This document shows positions 63,583 through 64,000 of a stretch of DNA of 64,000 nt, piece after piece. The stretch is from Heterocephalus glaber (Eukaryota > Chordata > Mammalia > Rodentia > Bathyergidae). Under the pieces are notes generated by a model. That model was not told where the DNA came from, searched no databases, and saw only the letters and a program-made list of their open reading frames with translations. Each line of letters starts with the position of its first letter. Position 1 is the first letter of the stretch. The position numbers and the translations under genes were made by a program. The stretch lies in NCBI RefSeq assembly GCF_000247695.1, contig NW_004624795.1, positions 9,930,265 through 9,994,264 on the forward strand. The letters are read 5' to 3'.

Positions 63583-63623
63583 CCTTTGATAGCTTAGCTG
63601 GTAGAGTAGAGGACTGCAGACCC
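63583..63623 (+). pseudogene. tRNA-Tyr 5'-half retropseudogene, tail-less
   Basis: 63583-63620 aligns without gaps to positions 1-38 of mammalian tRNA-Tyr(GTA) with five differences, all transitions. It has the acceptor 5' strand, a full D-arm (AGCTGGTAGAG) and the anticodon stem 5' strand GGACT. The anticodon position now reads GCA. The copy stops right after the anticodon, where tRNA-Tyr genes carry their intron. There is no 3' half, no B-box, no CCA and no A tail. Near-perfect 18-bp direct repeats flank it, with six extra bases (GTGCAC, 63577-63582) on the 5' side that may be pre-tRNA leader. It cannot make a tRNA. Confidence 0.85.
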
Positions 63624-63641
63624 AACAGACTTTCCTCCCAT
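63624..63641. repeat. Direct repeat, right copy (tRNA-Tyr half)
   Basis: AACAGACTTTCCTCCCAT; one mismatch to 63559-63576. Confidence 0.88.
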
Positions 63642-63698
63642 TGTTTCATTCCAAGGAAGCAAACAAATTTCTGTTTGAAGATAATCTTCTGCTCCATA

Positions 63699-63703
63699 AT
63701 GGC
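63699..63703. repeat. LTR target-site duplication, left copy
   Basis: ATGGC, also at 63953-63957. Confidence 0.85.
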
Positions 63704-63952
63704 TGTTATGGTTTGTGCTTAGATGTTCCCCCAAAGCCTCTTGCGAGTGAGGTGGGACTTTCTTTTTGTGAGATAGTTGAATCTGGAATGTGTGATGCTG
63801 GAGTTAAGGGCATGTGATTACTAAACCACTACACATGAGTAATTAGTTTGGCACTGAAACCTCTACAAACTGTAAGCCAAATAAACGCCTTCTCCTCTAA
63901 CTTTGGGTGTTGGGTATTTTGTCTCAGCAATGAGAGAAAGGTAACTAACACA
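63704..63952 (+). mobile_element. Complete solo LTR, MaLR-like (ERVL type)
   Basis: The 249-bp element begins TGTTATGGTTTG and ends AACTAACACA, with the canonical TG...CA ends. It contains an AATAAA polyadenylation signal (within CCAAATAAACGCC near 63880) followed by 'gggtattttgtctcagcaatgaga'. Five-bp duplications flank it, as expected of ERVL/MaLR integrases. There is no internal region, so it is a recombination-derived solo LTR. Confidence 0.88.
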
Positions 63953-63957
63953 ATGGC
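63953..63957. repeat. LTR target-site duplication, right copy
   Basis: ATGGC, matching 63699-63703. Confidence 0.85.
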
Positions 63958-64000
63958 TATCCTGAGCACTGCGTTAAGGAGTCTGAGATATTTTTAGATT

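Noticed and set aside
63583..63623. Functional tRNA-Tyr gene
   Set aside because: Only the 5' half is present, the anticodon is changed and the B-box is absent.

Overview
The window reads as non-coding nuclear DNA of a rodent. It is AT-rich, contains no intact host gene, and is filled with interspersed repeats of mammalian type. Two SINE types coexist: 7SL-derived B1-like elements and tRNA-derived ID-like elements, including B1+ID dimers. There are also rodent-style L1 3' ends with purine-rich 3' UTRs, MaLR-like LTRs, and older L1M, MIR and DNA-transposon debris. B1 together with ID, without recognisable murine B2 copies, suggests a rodent outside the mouse/rat group. I cannot name the species. 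Repeat subfamily names are from memory of consensus features and are deliberately broad.

Three retroposed cellular genes are the main content. (1) 6639-8025 (+) is a processed copy of PRKAG2 (AMPK gamma-2, short isoform). It has a poly(A) tail and exact 13-bp target-site duplications, and one nonsense codon breaks an otherwise open frame of 327 residues. A 5'-truncated L1 with an exact 15-bp duplication sits about 110 bp downstream. (2) 15278-15917 (-) is a decayed processed copy of GTF3C6 (TFIIIC 35 kDa subunit), intronless and about the length of the parental CDS, with several frameshifts and stops. (3) 63583-63623 (+) is the 5' half of a tRNA-Tyr, cut at the anticodon/intron position, without a tail and between near-perfect 18-bp direct repeats. 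A second tail-less truncated tRNA-like copy, an ID SINE cut at the same place, lies at 38763-38800 between perfect 14-bp repeats.

Layout: 0-6 kb holds an L1 3' end, simple repeats, L1M, MaLR and B1 pieces. 6.6-9.3 kb holds the PRKAG2 copy, L1 and an ID. 11.6-15.9 kb holds a long CT tract, three MaLR/MLT-like LTRs, a MIR and the GTF3C6 copy. 17.7-20.5 kb holds an L1 end and an old L1M interrupted by two oppositely oriented LTRs. 26.1-27.9 kb holds an L1M ORF2 endonuclease region followed by an unexplained GC-rich block. 31.7-39.3 kb holds LTR, MIR, B1 and ID pieces and a 130-bp direct duplication. 40.9-42.3 kb holds an L1 3' end with a repeated 3' UTR block and a B1+ID dimer. 44.9-49.8 kb holds an ID with 14-bp duplications, LTRs and a DNA-transposon fragment. 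53.6-59.1 kb holds LTR, MIR, ID and B1+ID elements. 61.2-64.0 kb holds a GATA tract, the tRNA-Tyr half and a complete solo LTR with 5-bp duplications. Nothing here forms an operon or pathway. The unifying process is L1-driven retroposition into an intergenic or intronic region.
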